DNA of 54,645 bases. It comes from an uncultured Planctomycetaceae bacterium. Its GTDB lineage: Bacteria > Planctomycetota > Planctomycetia > Planctomycetales > Planctomycetaceae. The notes beneath the pieces are model-generated. The model did not search any database. It was not told where the DNA came from and saw only the letters and a list, made by a program, of their open reading frames with translations. The translations under genes and the position numbers were made by a program. Numbering within the stretch: position 1 is the stretch's first letter; the number at the start of each line of letters is the position of its first letter. The DNA is taken from positions 1 through 54,645 of the forward strand of contig CALFSX010000078.1 of NCBI GenBank assembly GCA_937916515.1, in the 5' to 3' direction. This document shows, one piece after another, positions 45,192-53,552 of the stretch.

Positions 45192-46247
45192 ATGCTTCAA
45201 ATTGGCCCTTATAAACTTCACTTACCGGTCGTGCAGGCCGCCTTGAGCGGCTACAGCGACTGGCCCATGCGCGCCATTGCAAGGCGTTTGGGGGCACCGT
45301 ATACCATCTGTGAAGTGATGGTCGATTCGTTTGTCAATTCACTGAAAGAACGCGAACGCACTCGACACTTTCTGCTGGTCACAGAAGACGATCATCCGGC
45401 TGGTGCTCAGTTAATGGGAGCCGTCCCGGATGAGTTTCCCGCAGCAGCCTGCCGACTTGTTGATGCCGGATTCGACGTCATCGACATCAATTTCGGTTGC
45501 CCCGTCAAGAAGGTCCTGGGCCGTTGTCGAGGCGGCTTTCATCTGGGGCAGCCAGACGTGGCGTTGAAGATTGTTAAATGCGTGCGTGATGCAGTTCCAG
45601 CGGAAGTTCCGGTGACCTTGAAAATGCGGCGAGGCGTCGATGATACTCAGCAAAGCCGCGATCAGTTTTTTGAAATCCTGTCGGGAGCATTCGACGCTGG
45701 AGTCGCGGCGGTGACAGTTCACGGCCGAACAGTTATGCAACGCTATGATGGCCCGAGCGACTGGGGATTTCTAAAACAGATTTGCGCTGAGTTTCCTGGG
45801 CGCACAATCCTGGGAAGCGGCGATCTGTTTTGTGCGGAAGACTGTGTCCGCATGCTTCGCGAAACAGGAGTCAGTGGCGTCACGGCAGCTCGAGGGGCTA
45901 TTGGGAACCCGTGGATATTCTCTCAGGCTCAGGCATTGCTGGCAGGTGAATCACTTCCTGCTGCCCCGACGGTGTGGCAGCAAAAGGAAGTCATTCAGGC
46001 GCATTTTAACTTCGGGCTGCAAGTGTATTCCGAAAAACGTGCCGTCAAACAACTGCGGAAGTTCGGTATGAGATACGCCGACTGGCATCCTGCTTCAGAG
46101 CACGTACGGGCTGCGTTTATCAAGGTGACCAGGCTTGCTGAGTGGAACCAGGTCTTTTCTGATTGGTATGCAGACGACCTTCCCGGAGTTTATCCCAGAA
46201 ATCCTGGATTACCAAAAGCGCCAGCTGCGACAGCTTTCTTGCCCTAA
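45192..46247 (+). CDS. dus: tRNA-dihydrouridine synthase (Dus family)
   Basis: A 351-residue FMN-dependent enzyme that reduces uridine to dihydrouridine in tRNA. The start LQAALSGYSDWPMRAIARR matches the family's FMN-binding N-terminus. The catalytic Cys is in DVIDINFGCPVKKVLGRC. The tRNA/FMN-binding block is VPVTLKMRRG and VTVHGRTVMQRYDG, with a late ILGSGDLFCAEDCVRML, GVTAARGAIGNPWIF. The RCRGG-FHL segment after the active site differs from the GSALL-type sequence of E. coli DusB. The subtype (B or C) cannot be fixed. The ATG at 45192 is preferred; the family usually starts there. Confidence 0.93.
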   Translation: MLQIGPYKLHLPVVQAALSGYSDWPMRAIARRLGAPYTICEVMVDSFVNSLKERERTRHFLLVTEDDHPAGAQLMGAVPDEFPAAACRLVDAGFDVIDINFGCPVKKVLGRCRGGFHLGQPDVALKIVKCVRDAVPAEVPVTLKMRRGVDDTQQSRDQFFEILSGAFDAGVAAVTVHGRTVMQRYDGPSDWGFLKQICAEFPGRTILGSGDLFCAEDCVRMLRETGVSGVTAARGAIGNPWIFSQAQALLAGESLPAAPTVWQQKEVIQAHFNFGLQVYSEKRAVKQLRKFGMRYADWHPASEHVRAAFIKVTRLAEWNQVFSDWYADDLPGVYPRNPGLPKAPAATAFLP

Positions 46248-46422
46248 ATTGCCATAAGTGGGCGACAAATCAGGAAGAATACGACGTTCGTGCGTTCATT
46301 TTCCTGCCGAATTCGTATGAGAAATTTGTTGGCAGTAAAACATACTGGACAAAACGTACGCAGTTCTGAGAACATCCGCGTTCGCGTGCAACACCCTTGG
46401 AATTTTTCCGCGAGCTATCAAG

Positions 46423-47502
46423 ATGACGGAGCCGCAAGGCAAATCAGACCTGGTTGATGCCACGGGCAATCCTGTGAGGAAGTTGAATCTCGCGGATTCG
46501 ACTCCACTGGTTCTGCCACTGGATTCACCACCTGGCGTGCCCGCGTTTCGTCCGGCGTTTGGGTTACGCAATCCGCATGCGCAAACACTGGTTGGGTCTT
46601 TGCGGCCTAAGCGGCCACGTATTGCCGGCACGGTGCAAAGAAAGCTGCGTTTCGCTGATGGCGATTTTGCAGTATTGCACGATGATCAGCCGCTCGGCTG
46701 GACGCGTGGTGATCATGTTGCGTTACTGATGCACGGTTTATCTGGTTGCCATAACAGCGGCTATATGGTTCGCACTGCTGCCAAGTTGCTGCAGCGAAAT
46801 GTCCGCGTGTTTCGGATGGATCACCGTGGTTGCGGTGCAGGGCGGATGTTGGCAAAGAATCCCTATCACGCAGGTCGAATTCGCGATCTGGAAGCTGCCA
46901 TTCGTATGCTGGAAAGACTTTGTCCTGGTTCACCTGTTTCAGTGGCGGGTTTTTCCTTAAGCGCAAATTTATTGTTGCGGTTTCTTGGTGATGATCCGGA
47001 ATCGTTGCCACTTAGCCTGTTTCGGGCCGTTGCCGTTTGTCCTCCCATAGATCTGCAGCACTGCGTTGAATATCTGCAGCGGACAAACATCGGCCAACGT
47101 TACGACTGGTACTTTGCACGGCAGTTGGTAAGTCAGCTTGCTGGAACTCCACAATGGCGTGACGACCTGCCACTGGCACATGCGAAAAGGCTACCTCGTC
47201 GTCTAATCGATTTCGATGAGCTATATACCGCGCCTGCGTCTGGGTTTGATTCGGCTGATCATTATTACTCAGAGGCGTCGGCCAAATCTCATATCTCAAA
47301 AATTCGTGTCCACACGGCAATTCTTGTGGCGGAGGACGACCCGATGGTGTCCAGTGAGCCGTGGGAGAGCGTACAACTGCCTCCCAACATTACCATGTGC
47401 ATGACGGAAGCCGGTGGTCACCTGGGATTTATCGGACGCAAAAATACTGACCCCGACAATCGCTGGATGGATTGGCGTGTCGTCGAATGGTTGCTGAATT
47501 AA
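46423..47502 (+). CDS. YheT-like alpha/beta hydrolase
   Basis: A 359-residue alpha/beta hydrolase of the YheT/UPF0017 type. The family opening is FGLRNPHAQTLVGSLRP. Nucleophile Ser lies in SVAGFSLSANLLLRFLG, the acidic residue is likely in ILVAEDDPMVSS, and His is in EAGGHLGFIG. The lid region HALLMHGLSG-like segment is seen as VALLMHGLSGCHNSGYM, with RMDHRGCGAG near it. The role of the family is not well defined; esterase/lipase activity is assumed. It lies between dus and a GT4 gene with 45 bases to the next start. Confidence 0.88.
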   Translation: MTEPQGKSDLVDATGNPVRKLNLADSTPLVLPLDSPPGVPAFRPAFGLRNPHAQTLVGSLRPKRPRIAGTVQRKLRFADGDFAVLHDDQPLGWTRGDHVALLMHGLSGCHNSGYMVRTAAKLLQRNVRVFRMDHRGCGAGRMLAKNPYHAGRIRDLEAAIRMLERLCPGSPVSVAGFSLSANLLLRFLGDDPESLPLSLFRAVAVCPPIDLQHCVEYLQRTNIGQRYDWYFARQLVSQLAGTPQWRDDLPLAHAKRLPRRLIDFDELYTAPASGFDSADHYYSEASAKSHISKIRVHTAILVAEDDPMVSSEPWESVQLPPNITMCMTEAGGHLGFIGRKNTDPDNRWMDWRVVEWLLN

Positions 47503-47547
47503 GCTCGGTCAACAACGACAGAGCGCTGTGGAAGAACCACGCCTGCT

Positions 47548-48684
47548 ATGCCGCATATCGCCATCGTCTTTGAGTTCTCAACCTTAAACGGTGGAGAACG
47601 CAGCATGTTGGCCATAATGAACGCACTTAAGACGAACGCGGCGTATAAATTTTCCGCGATCGCGTCTGCTGAAGGCGATCTGGCCGCTGAATTGTTTCGC
47701 CTTGGCATCCCGATATTTCCCATCGCTTTTCGCGACGAGCATGGGCAGAAGTTTCCGGCGACCGTGCTGCACGAAAACCTGTTGAAACAGATTCGAGCTG
47801 CTGGCCCTGATCTGGTTCATGGTAACAGTTTGTCGATGGCCAGGCTTATTGGCCAACTATCGGCGGAAGATGTGCAGGTGCCACGCACCGGTCATTTGCG
47901 AGACATCATCAAGCTGAATCGAACCGTGATTCGAGATTTGAATGCAAACGATCGTTTGGTTGCCGTTTCTGAAGCGACGCGACAGTTTCATGTTGATCAA
48001 GGCCTGAACCCGGAACGAAGTGTCAGCATTTACAACGGCGTCGATCTGCAGGCGTTTCGGCAACGCGATTTGAACAGTCGCGCTCACAATGTTATCGCTG
48101 ACGCGCCACGTCACGAGAAGTTGTTGTTGTGTGTGGGACAGATTTGCCTACGCAAAGGGCAGTTGGTACTGGCTCAGGCTGTTTGTCAGTTGTTGAAACA
48201 GCGAGACGACATTCATTTGGTGATTGCCGGTGAGCGGCATTCTGCCAAGCCGGAAAGCATTCGTTATGAGGCAGCGATTCGGCAGGTATTCGACGAGATA
48301 GGGCGTCCGTCCCGTCTGCATATGCTCGGGTATCGCAGCGACATCAACAAACTGATGAATGCAGCCGACATGCTGGTGCACGCCAGCCATCAGGAGCCAT
48401 TCGGTCGCACCTTGCTGGAAGCAGCAGCCAGCGGTCTGCCCATCGTCGCCACAAACGTGGGTGGAACTCAGGAAATGCTGCGAGGCGGCAAGGACGCCAT
48501 TTTGGTTGAGCCGGATCAACCTGATCAGCTGGCTGATGCGATCACTCAGTTACTGGATGTTCCGGGTCTGGCGGCAGCTTTTGCGGACTCAGCACGCCAG
48601 CGAGTTGAACAGAATTTTGCGATCCAACAAGCGGCAGAAAACCTTGCTGAATTCTGGACAGGCGCCACGTCCCGATCGCAGTAA
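47548..48684 (+). CDS. GT4 family glycosyltransferase
   Basis: A 378-residue GT-B glycosyltransferase. The N-terminal Rossmann domain opens IAIVFEFSTLNGGERSML and has a DLVHGNSLSMARLIG segment. RVSIYNGV-type SVSIYNGVDL marks the domain boundary. The C-terminal nucleotide-sugar domain has LLCVGQICLRKGQLVLAQ and the GT4 E-x7-E motif in EPFGRTLLEAAASGLPIVAT. There is no membrane helix. It is some 23 kb from the polysaccharide locus, so its glycan may be different; donor and acceptor are unknown. Confidence 0.9.
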   Translation: MPHIAIVFEFSTLNGGERSMLAIMNALKTNAAYKFSAIASAEGDLAAELFRLGIPIFPIAFRDEHGQKFPATVLHENLLKQIRAAGPDLVHGNSLSMARLIGQLSAEDVQVPRTGHLRDIIKLNRTVIRDLNANDRLVAVSEATRQFHVDQGLNPERSVSIYNGVDLQAFRQRDLNSRAHNVIADAPRHEKLLLCVGQICLRKGQLVLAQAVCQLLKQRDDIHLVIAGERHSAKPESIRYEAAIRQVFDEIGRPSRLHMLGYRSDINKLMNAADMLVHASHQEPFGRTLLEAAASGLPIVATNVGGTQEMLRGGKDAILVEPDQPDQLADAITQLLDVPGLAAAFADSARQRVEQNFAIQQAAENLAEFWTGATSRSQ

Positions 48685-48739
48685 AGTCGTACTCGGGATG
48701 ATCGCCGCGTTCAAAGTCTTCCTCAAAATGAATCGGGCT

Positions 48740-48840
48740 GTGCACGCATCTTTTTCGTAGCGACAACGGAGCGGCTCGGCGCTTCAAACGTCCCACCGTT
48801 TCCCACATACCACGCCTCTGGCGTCAAGGGCTTCGCCCAA
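48740..48840 (+). repeat. R1 dispersed repeat, copy 4
   Basis: This copy contains GTGCACGCATC, CGTAGCGACAACGGAG, CGGCTCGGCGCTT and a CGTCAAGGGCTTCGCCC hairpin. The hairpin end differs from the others and lacks the GTTAG tail. It lies after the 3' end of the minus-strand PQQ-like gene, with the inverted repeat at 48871-48936 between them. Confidence 0.85.
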
Positions 48841-48870
48841 CGCCGTGCCACATCACCGGCGTCCGATCCG

Positions 48871-48936
48871 TCATTCCCGCGCAGGCGGGAATCCAGCCAC
48901 GGCAATGCCTTTGGGTTCCCGCCTGCGCGGGAATGA
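48871..48936. repeat. Perfect 21-bp inverted repeat element
   Basis: Arms 48871-48891 and 48916-48936 are perfect inverted copies separated by 24 bases. Each begins TCATTCCCGCGCAGGCGGGA, so each arm also folds on itself (CCCGC/GCGGG). This is the form of the CATTCCCGCG-type intergenic repeat found in many genomes. It starts 8 bases after the stop codon of the PQQ-like gene on the minus strand and could act as a terminator or be a mobile palindrome. Confidence 0.9.
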
Positions 48937-48944
48937 CATGGGTG

Positions 48945-50279
48945 TCAATGTGGGTGGATGGCCCGCGATTTGATGCAGTAGACGTATTCCTGGCGGTTTG
49001 GGCCATTGCCTGTTGCTACGCGTGCAAAGATCTGTTCGTTGCAGATTGCCAGTGAGGCGAATGATTCTGTACCCAATTGATTTTGAGCAACCTGTTTATA
49101 GCTGTCTGGGTTTGCTTCAAAGACCCACGTTGTACCAGCTTCGTTGGTGGCATAAATTAAATTTCCAACCAGCACCGGTGATGCACTGATTGAGCCACTA
49201 AGACGGTGTCGCCATTTCATTTTTCCTGTGGTGATGTCGCGGCACATCGCGATGCCGTCGTCGTTGACGCAATACAGATGATCGCCCGCAACCAGCATAG
49301 ACTGTTCATAGCACTTGACGGTGTCTTCCCAAATCTTTGTTCCCGTTGTTGCGTCAACACAGACCGTTTGGCGATCGGGGTATCCACCGCTGGCGAACAC
49401 AAGATTTCCGTGCCATACCACGGAGCCGCAGGTTGCTTCAGCGGTTCCTGGGCAGCTCCAGAGTTCATCGCCCGTTTGTGGGTCGTAGGCCGCAACTCGG
49501 TTATCGCCACTGATCAACAGCTGAGTTTCACCTTCAATGTCTGCCGCAATAACCGGGGAATAGGTGTCGACGTTGTTGCGGGCCTTTCGCCATGCGATAT
49601 CGCCAGTACCTCGATGCAAGGCGGCGATAAATCCACCTCCACGATTGTCTGCTGCAAAAACAACCAGATCGCCAACAATACAGGGTGATGGGGCAAACCC
49701 AAATTTCGATCCGAAGTACCCCAGGTCCTGACGCCACAGGATTTCGCCATCAAGGCTTAAGCACGTCGCGTGAATGTGTTCGCTGTTCAGGAAACCGATA
49801 AACAGGCAATGGCCGTCGCAGGCGACTGATGCATTGGCATGCGTGCTTTTGGGGTGCATTTCGCTGCGAGCTGCGAAGCCTGCGGAGTGCACTTCGGTTG
49901 ACCAAAGTTGCTTTCCGGTGGCACGATCCAGGCAGATGACAAGCTGCTTTTCGGCGGCTTCATCTGCTGTACTCAGGTAAATTCGGTCGCCAACAATTGA
50001 AGGCGTTCCGTGTCCACGTCCAGCGATTGGTGTCTTCCACAGAACGTTTTCTGAATCGCTCCACGACGTTGCCGCATGCTCGCAGATCGCCGTGTTGTTC
50101 CGATGAATTCCACGCCACCAGGGCCAGTCGTTGTCGGCAATGGCAATTGGCGAAGCTTCAGGCAGGTCGGTTCTGGCGTTGATTTCCTCAACGGGTTTAG
50201 CAGGTGGGCGACCACAGCCGGCGATAGTCGTCCAGAGACCCAGAAGGCTGATCAAACAGGAGCGAAGACGACCATCCAT
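48945..50279 (-). CDS. PQQ-like beta-propeller lipoprotein
   Basis: A 444-residue propeller protein. The N-terminus has a lipoprotein signal (LLGLWTTIAGC, Cys about residue 22), so it is likely lipid-anchored outside the cytoplasm. Blade repeats include VLWKTPIAGRGHGTPSI, RIYLSTADE, VICLDRATGKQLWSTEVH, TQLLISGDNRVAAYDPQTGD and ELWSCPG. The overall plan parallels the protein at 492-1838. No active-site motif for a dehydrogenase is seen. It is transcribed towards the inverted repeat at its 3' end and lies 18 bases downstream of the FHA gene, in the same direction. Confidence 0.87.
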   Translation of the reverse strand: MDGRLRSCLISLLGLWTTIAGCGRPPAKPVEEINARTDLPEASPIAIADNDWPWWRGIHRNNTAICEHAATSWSDSENVLWKTPIAGRGHGTPSIVGDRIYLSTADEAAEKQLVICLDRATGKQLWSTEVHSAGFAARSEMHPKSTHANASVACDGHCLFIGFLNSEHIHATCLSLDGEILWRQDLGYFGSKFGFAPSPCIVGDLVVFAADNRGGGFIAALHRGTGDIAWRKARNNVDTYSPVIAADIEGETQLLISGDNRVAAYDPQTGDELWSCPGTAEATCGSVVWHGNLVFASGGYPDRQTVCVDATTGTKIWEDTVKCYEQSMLVAGDHLYCVNDDGIAMCRDITTGKMKWRHRLSGSISASPVLVGNLIYATNEAGTTWVFEANPDSYKQVAQNQLGTESFASLAICNEQIFARVATGNGPNRQEYVYCIKSRAIHPH

Positions 50280-50297
50280 AGCGAAATTCTGTTCTGA

Positions 50298-51050
50298 TTA
50301 TTCAAGGCCGTTTAGGAAGCTGCGAAGATCGGATTCCATGTCCTCATCATCGGGCGCAACGTTTTTGTTGGGAACGATCGCATCCGGCTTTGTTGTTTCA
50401 TCTTCGTCGAAGTTGAAATTCAACAGGTCGTTGCTGAGTGCTGACACTGTGTCGGAGCCGTTGCTATCAATGACAGGCAGTGCGCCATCGGAATGGCCGG
50501 ACAGAGTTGCTTCTTCATCGACTGCTCCAAACAGATTCGACGCACTGCAATCGGGGGTAGTATAGTCGGCCGTTGGCTCATCGCCTGACGATGATGGTCC
50601 ACCATGTTCGATGGCGAAGTTCATAGACGAGCCATCAGCTGGGGAAGCTGCTGATCCCAATCCCTTAGTGTTGTCCGAGTTGCCGGCTATGAGTTCCGCT
50701 TCGATCCGGTCGTCGCTGATGTTGACCTGCAGCATTTCGCCAGCGGACACTTCTGATTCAACTCGAGCGATGAATTTTACGGGACCTACGGAAAGCACTG
50801 CTCCATTTTCCAGCTCGTATCGCTTGCTGGATGTAAGTCGTATTCCGTTAAGGAACGTGCCGTTGCTGCTTTCCAGATCTGAAACGAAGGCTCCATCAGA
50901 TCCGATTCTTAAAAAGCAGTGGCGACGGCTGACCTGAGGTGCAGAAAGTCGGAGGTTGCAGTCGGCACCTCGCCCGATCACGATGTCGTGACGGACAGTG
51001 ACTTTCTTGATGTTGGACGGTTGGTCCTGCAGTTCCAATACGACTTTCAT
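50298..51050 (-). CDS. FHA-domain protein
   Basis: A 250-residue protein. The forkhead-associated domain (about residues 10-105) has the phosphothreonine-binding signature VIGRGADCNLRLSAPQVSRR followed by VSDLESSNGTFLNGIRL. The remainder is acidic and low in complexity, ending DDEDMESDLRSFLNG. FHA domains recruit phosphothreonine-containing partners, and planctomycetes have many Ser/Thr kinases, but no kinase is in this window. The ATG at 51050 is preferred: GGAG lies 9 bases upstream and the domain follows directly. A longer frame starts at 51239. It probably shares a transcript with the PQQ-like lipoprotein gene, 18 bases downstream. Confidence 0.87.
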   Translation of the reverse strand: MKVVLELQDQPSNIKKVTVRHDIVIGRGADCNLRLSAPQVSRRHCFLRIGSDGAFVSDLESSNGTFLNGIRLTSSKRYELENGAVLSVGPVKFIARVESEVSAGEMLQVNISDDRIEAELIAGNSDNTKGLGSAASPADGSSMNFAIEHGGPSSSGDEPTADYTTPDCSASNLFGAVDEEATLSGHSDGALPVIDSNGSDTVSALSNDLLNFNFDEDETTKPDAIVPNKNVAPDDEDMESDLRSFLNGLE

Positions 51051-51445
51051 TGATGAAATCTCCGAGGTGCCTGCAGTGCTAATGGGCCTAACCAACTGAT
51101 AATTCATGGTCGTCAGCCATGGAAAGTCTTCACGAATGCAATTTTGTGCACGACTTTCTGCCTTACAAGGTGCCAAAACCTGATTTAAGCTGCAACCTGT
51201 ATGTTTCGAAATCCAGTGTTTTACAGCGATTCTGTTCAATTTCAGGCAGGACTACCCCTATTCCTGAATCTGTCCGTCTTTGGTGACCACTGCTCCGCTG
51301 CCCGTTATTCTTACTATCGTCAGGAACTTTGCTGCGACTTCTGGCGGAATCTGCTGGAACCGCTGAAACACATGGTTCCGTTGTGGGGCGAACGTTAGAA
51401 TTCGGGGCTGATCGTGTATTTGAGGCCGTTTCGCGAAGAAGTGCC
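51051..51445. other. Intergenic region between divergent FHA and lipB-like genes
   Basis: This 395-base region should hold two divergent promoters. The frame of the lipB-like gene stays open back to a TTG at 51329, so part of it could be coding. No repeat or hairpin was seen. Confidence 0.4.
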
Positions 51446-52195
51446 GTGACTGTCGATTGGGAAGCATTTACAGACAACACTGTCGAATCAGCCGAAGTTC
51501 GGCTGTTGGGGATGGTCGATACTGCGTCTGTGCTCGCTCTGCAGAAGTTGATGGTTCACGAAGTACGCCAGCAAAATCGAGTTTGTGCGGCGGTTCTGAT
51601 TTGCGAACACCCGCTGTCGATTACGATCGGCGAAAACGCCAGCCTGCTGGATCTGCCAGCTGACCAGCGAGAGCTGGAATCGCGTTGCCTGAAAACCTAT
51701 CGCGTTAGTCGCAGCGGTGGAACGTTTTTCCATCAGCCCGGCCAGTTGTCCATCTATGTTGTTGTTTCGCTGGATGAATGTGGATTCGACGAAAACGAAC
51801 TGCGGCGGCGTCTTCAGGACGCGATCATCGAAACCTGCAAGGATTCTCAGGTTGTCGCTCATCGACGGGACGACGACCCCAATGGAGTTTGGGGGCGACA
51901 CGGATTAATTTGTGAGATCGGTATCGGCGTTGATAAAGGTGTCACAAGCTTCGGGGCTTTCCTGAATGTCGGCGGCCGAATTGACGAAGCAAAACAGTTC
52001 GGACGTGGGCTTAAGGGAGATCGTCTTTCTTCACTCAACGCCGAACGGGTGCGACCGTCCATTATGCCTCAGGTACGTTCAACGTTAATTCAGGCTTTGT
52101 GCGAACAAATTGGATACCCTGAATATCATGTTCACACAGGTCACCCTTTTTTGGCCAGAAGTCGACACAAGGTTAAAATTCAAGACGACGATTAG
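51446..52195 (+). CDS. LipB-like protein lacking catalytic residues
   Basis: A 249-residue protein with the LipB (octanoyltransferase) fold pattern: LICEHPLSITIG, RVSRSGGTFFHQPGQLSIYV and a GVWGRHGLICEIGIGVDKGV block followed by AFLNV. Aligned without gaps to E. coli LipB (from memory), the catalytic Lys is Leu, the catalytic Cys is Val and the following His is Phe, while the H-x-PGQ motif is kept. Octanoyl transfer by the known mechanism is therefore doubtful. The start is uncertain: GTG 51446 fits the family length, and a TTG at 51329 would add 39 residues. The lipA gene follows 84 bases downstream. It could be a pseudoenzyme, a ligase-like variant or an unusual octanoyltransferase. Confidence 0.8.
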   Translation: MTVDWEAFTDNTVESAEVRLLGMVDTASVLALQKLMVHEVRQQNRVCAAVLICEHPLSITIGENASLLDLPADQRELESRCLKTYRVSRSGGTFFHQPGQLSIYVVVSLDECGFDENELRRRLQDAIIETCKDSQVVAHRRDDDPNGVWGRHGLICEIGIGVDKGVTSFGAFLNVGGRIDEAKQFGRGLKGDRLSSLNAERVRPSIMPQVRSTLIQALCEQIGYPEYHVHTGHPFLARSRHKVKIQDDD

Positions 52196-52279
52196 TGCCA
52201 TTTCAATGCACTGTTCTTTGAAATCTATACACAACTTTAATTCCTCTGGGACGTGATCCCAGCGTCTTCAATCGAACTC

Positions 52280-53200
52280 ATGACAAACCTACCAATCATC
52301 GAACTTTCGACCGATCCACCCAAGCGACGTCTACCCAAGTGGTTGAAACGTCCATTGCCACAAGCGGGTATGGCTTACACAGACGACGTTATTTCCGACC
52401 TCAAACTGGAAACCGTTTGCGAAAGTGCCAAATGCCCCAACCGGTCTGAATGCTGGAGCCAGCAGACAGCAACCTTCATGATCGGCGGAAACGTCTGCAC
52501 GCGTCCCTGCGGCTTCTGTTCAGTACCGAAGGGCAAGACCACTCCTCTGGAATTGGATGAGCCTCAACGCGTGGCCGAAGCCGCCGAACGTCTGGGCCTG
52601 AAGTATGTCGTGCTGACTTCCGTCACTCGCGACGACCTGCCCGATGGCGGTGCCGAACACTGGTACGAAACCGTGCTTGCTGTTCGCAATCGAACGGGTG
52701 CCGAAGTCGAAGTGCTGACGCCCGACTTCATGGGCAACAAAGCGGCTATCAGTCGAGTCATCCAATCGCGACCGGACGTGTTCAACCACAACACAGAAAC
52801 CGTTCCGCGGTTGTATCATCGAGTTCGCCGAAACGCAGAATATCAGCGAACGCTGGATCTGCTGAAGCAGGTGAAGGACGAAGCTCCGGATATGCCCACG
52901 AAAAGCGGTCTGATGTTGGGACTGGGGGAAACGCGCGATGAGTTGATGGATGTGTGTGCCGACCTGCGAGCCGTCGGTTGCGACATTATTACTCTTGGCC
53001 AATACCTGCAGCCAACTCCAGACCATCTTCCCGTCGATCGTTTTGTTCCACCGGAAGAGTTCGACGAAATTGGCGAACTGTGCCGCAAACTGGGCTTCCG
53101 CATGGTCGCCAGCGGCCCATTCGTCCGCAGCAGCTATCACGCCGGCGAAATGACACAACACATGGATTCCGGCACCCAACCCGCCATGATGAATTCCTAG
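52280..53200 (+). CDS. lipA: Lipoyl synthase
   Basis: A 306-residue radical SAM enzyme that inserts two sulfurs into protein-bound octanoyl chains. The auxiliary cluster motif is CESAKCPNRSECW and the radical SAM CxxxCxxC motif is CTRPCGFC. Further family blocks are VLTSVTRDDLPDGGAEHW, HNTETVPRLYHRVR and KSGLMLGLGET, with RSSYHAG near the C-terminus containing the conserved Ser that binds a cluster. ATG 52280 is preferred to GTG 52253. The TAG stop (53198-53200) lies in R1 copy 5, so the last codons abut the repeat. It acts in the lipoylation pathway with LipB; here the LipB-like neighbour is atypical. Confidence 0.95.
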   Translation: MTNLPIIELSTDPPKRRLPKWLKRPLPQAGMAYTDDVISDLKLETVCESAKCPNRSECWSQQTATFMIGGNVCTRPCGFCSVPKGKTTPLELDEPQRVAEAAERLGLKYVVLTSVTRDDLPDGGAEHWYETVLAVRNRTGAEVEVLTPDFMGNKAAISRVIQSRPDVFNHNTETVPRLYHRVRRNAEYQRTLDLLKQVKDEAPDMPTKSGLMLGLGETRDELMDVCADLRAVGCDIITLGQYLQPTPDHLPVDRFVPPEEFDEIGELCRKLGFRMVASGPFVRSSYHAGEMTQHMDSGTQPAMMNS

Positions 53201-53285
53201 CAAGGGCTTAGCCCTTGCCTCGGTGGCGGGGAACGCGGGAGCAGGTGGGAAGTTACATCGCCGAGTCGCTCCGTTGTCGCTACGA
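53198..53285 (-). repeat. R1 dispersed repeat, copy 5
   Basis: The element begins at CTAGCAAGG and contains the lipA stop codon. It then has the hairpin AAGGGCTTAGCCCTT, CTCGGTGGCGGGG and ends CCGTTGTCGCTACG. It is the most divergent copy, lacking the outer GTGCAC block. Confidence 0.8.
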
Positions 53286-53552
53286 TGAAGGCGGTGTTTG
53301 TGAATGTAATCACATCAACTGCCGTAGGGTGGGCATTGCCCACCAACTGCTTTCTGGTCGAACCAAACAGGCAAAGGCAAACTTCGACGCTCTGAAGGCC
53401 TGCATGTAAAAACAAAGTGATGACAAGTCACGGGACACCATACGTTCATTACTTAGGGCCGACGGAATTTGCCATATGCCGCAACTCCGCCTCAATCAGC
53501 ATCTCAACCGGGTAATCCCCGCGCACCAGAGCCATCCTTCAGGAACAACACA
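53201..53552. other. Intergenic region with R1 copy 5 and a palindrome
   Basis: This 352-base region holds R1 copy 5 (from 53198), then a GGTGGGCATTGCCCACC near-perfect palindrome at 53328-53344, of a type seen widely between bacterial genes. A frame of 64 residues starting at 53215 shows no family. The ribosome site of tsaB is at the end. Confidence 0.55.

Noticed and set aside
53215-53409. 64-residue frame after lipA
   Set aside because: Much of it is encoded by R1 copy 5 and the GGTGGGCATTGCCCACC palindrome, so it is repeat-derived and not a gene.
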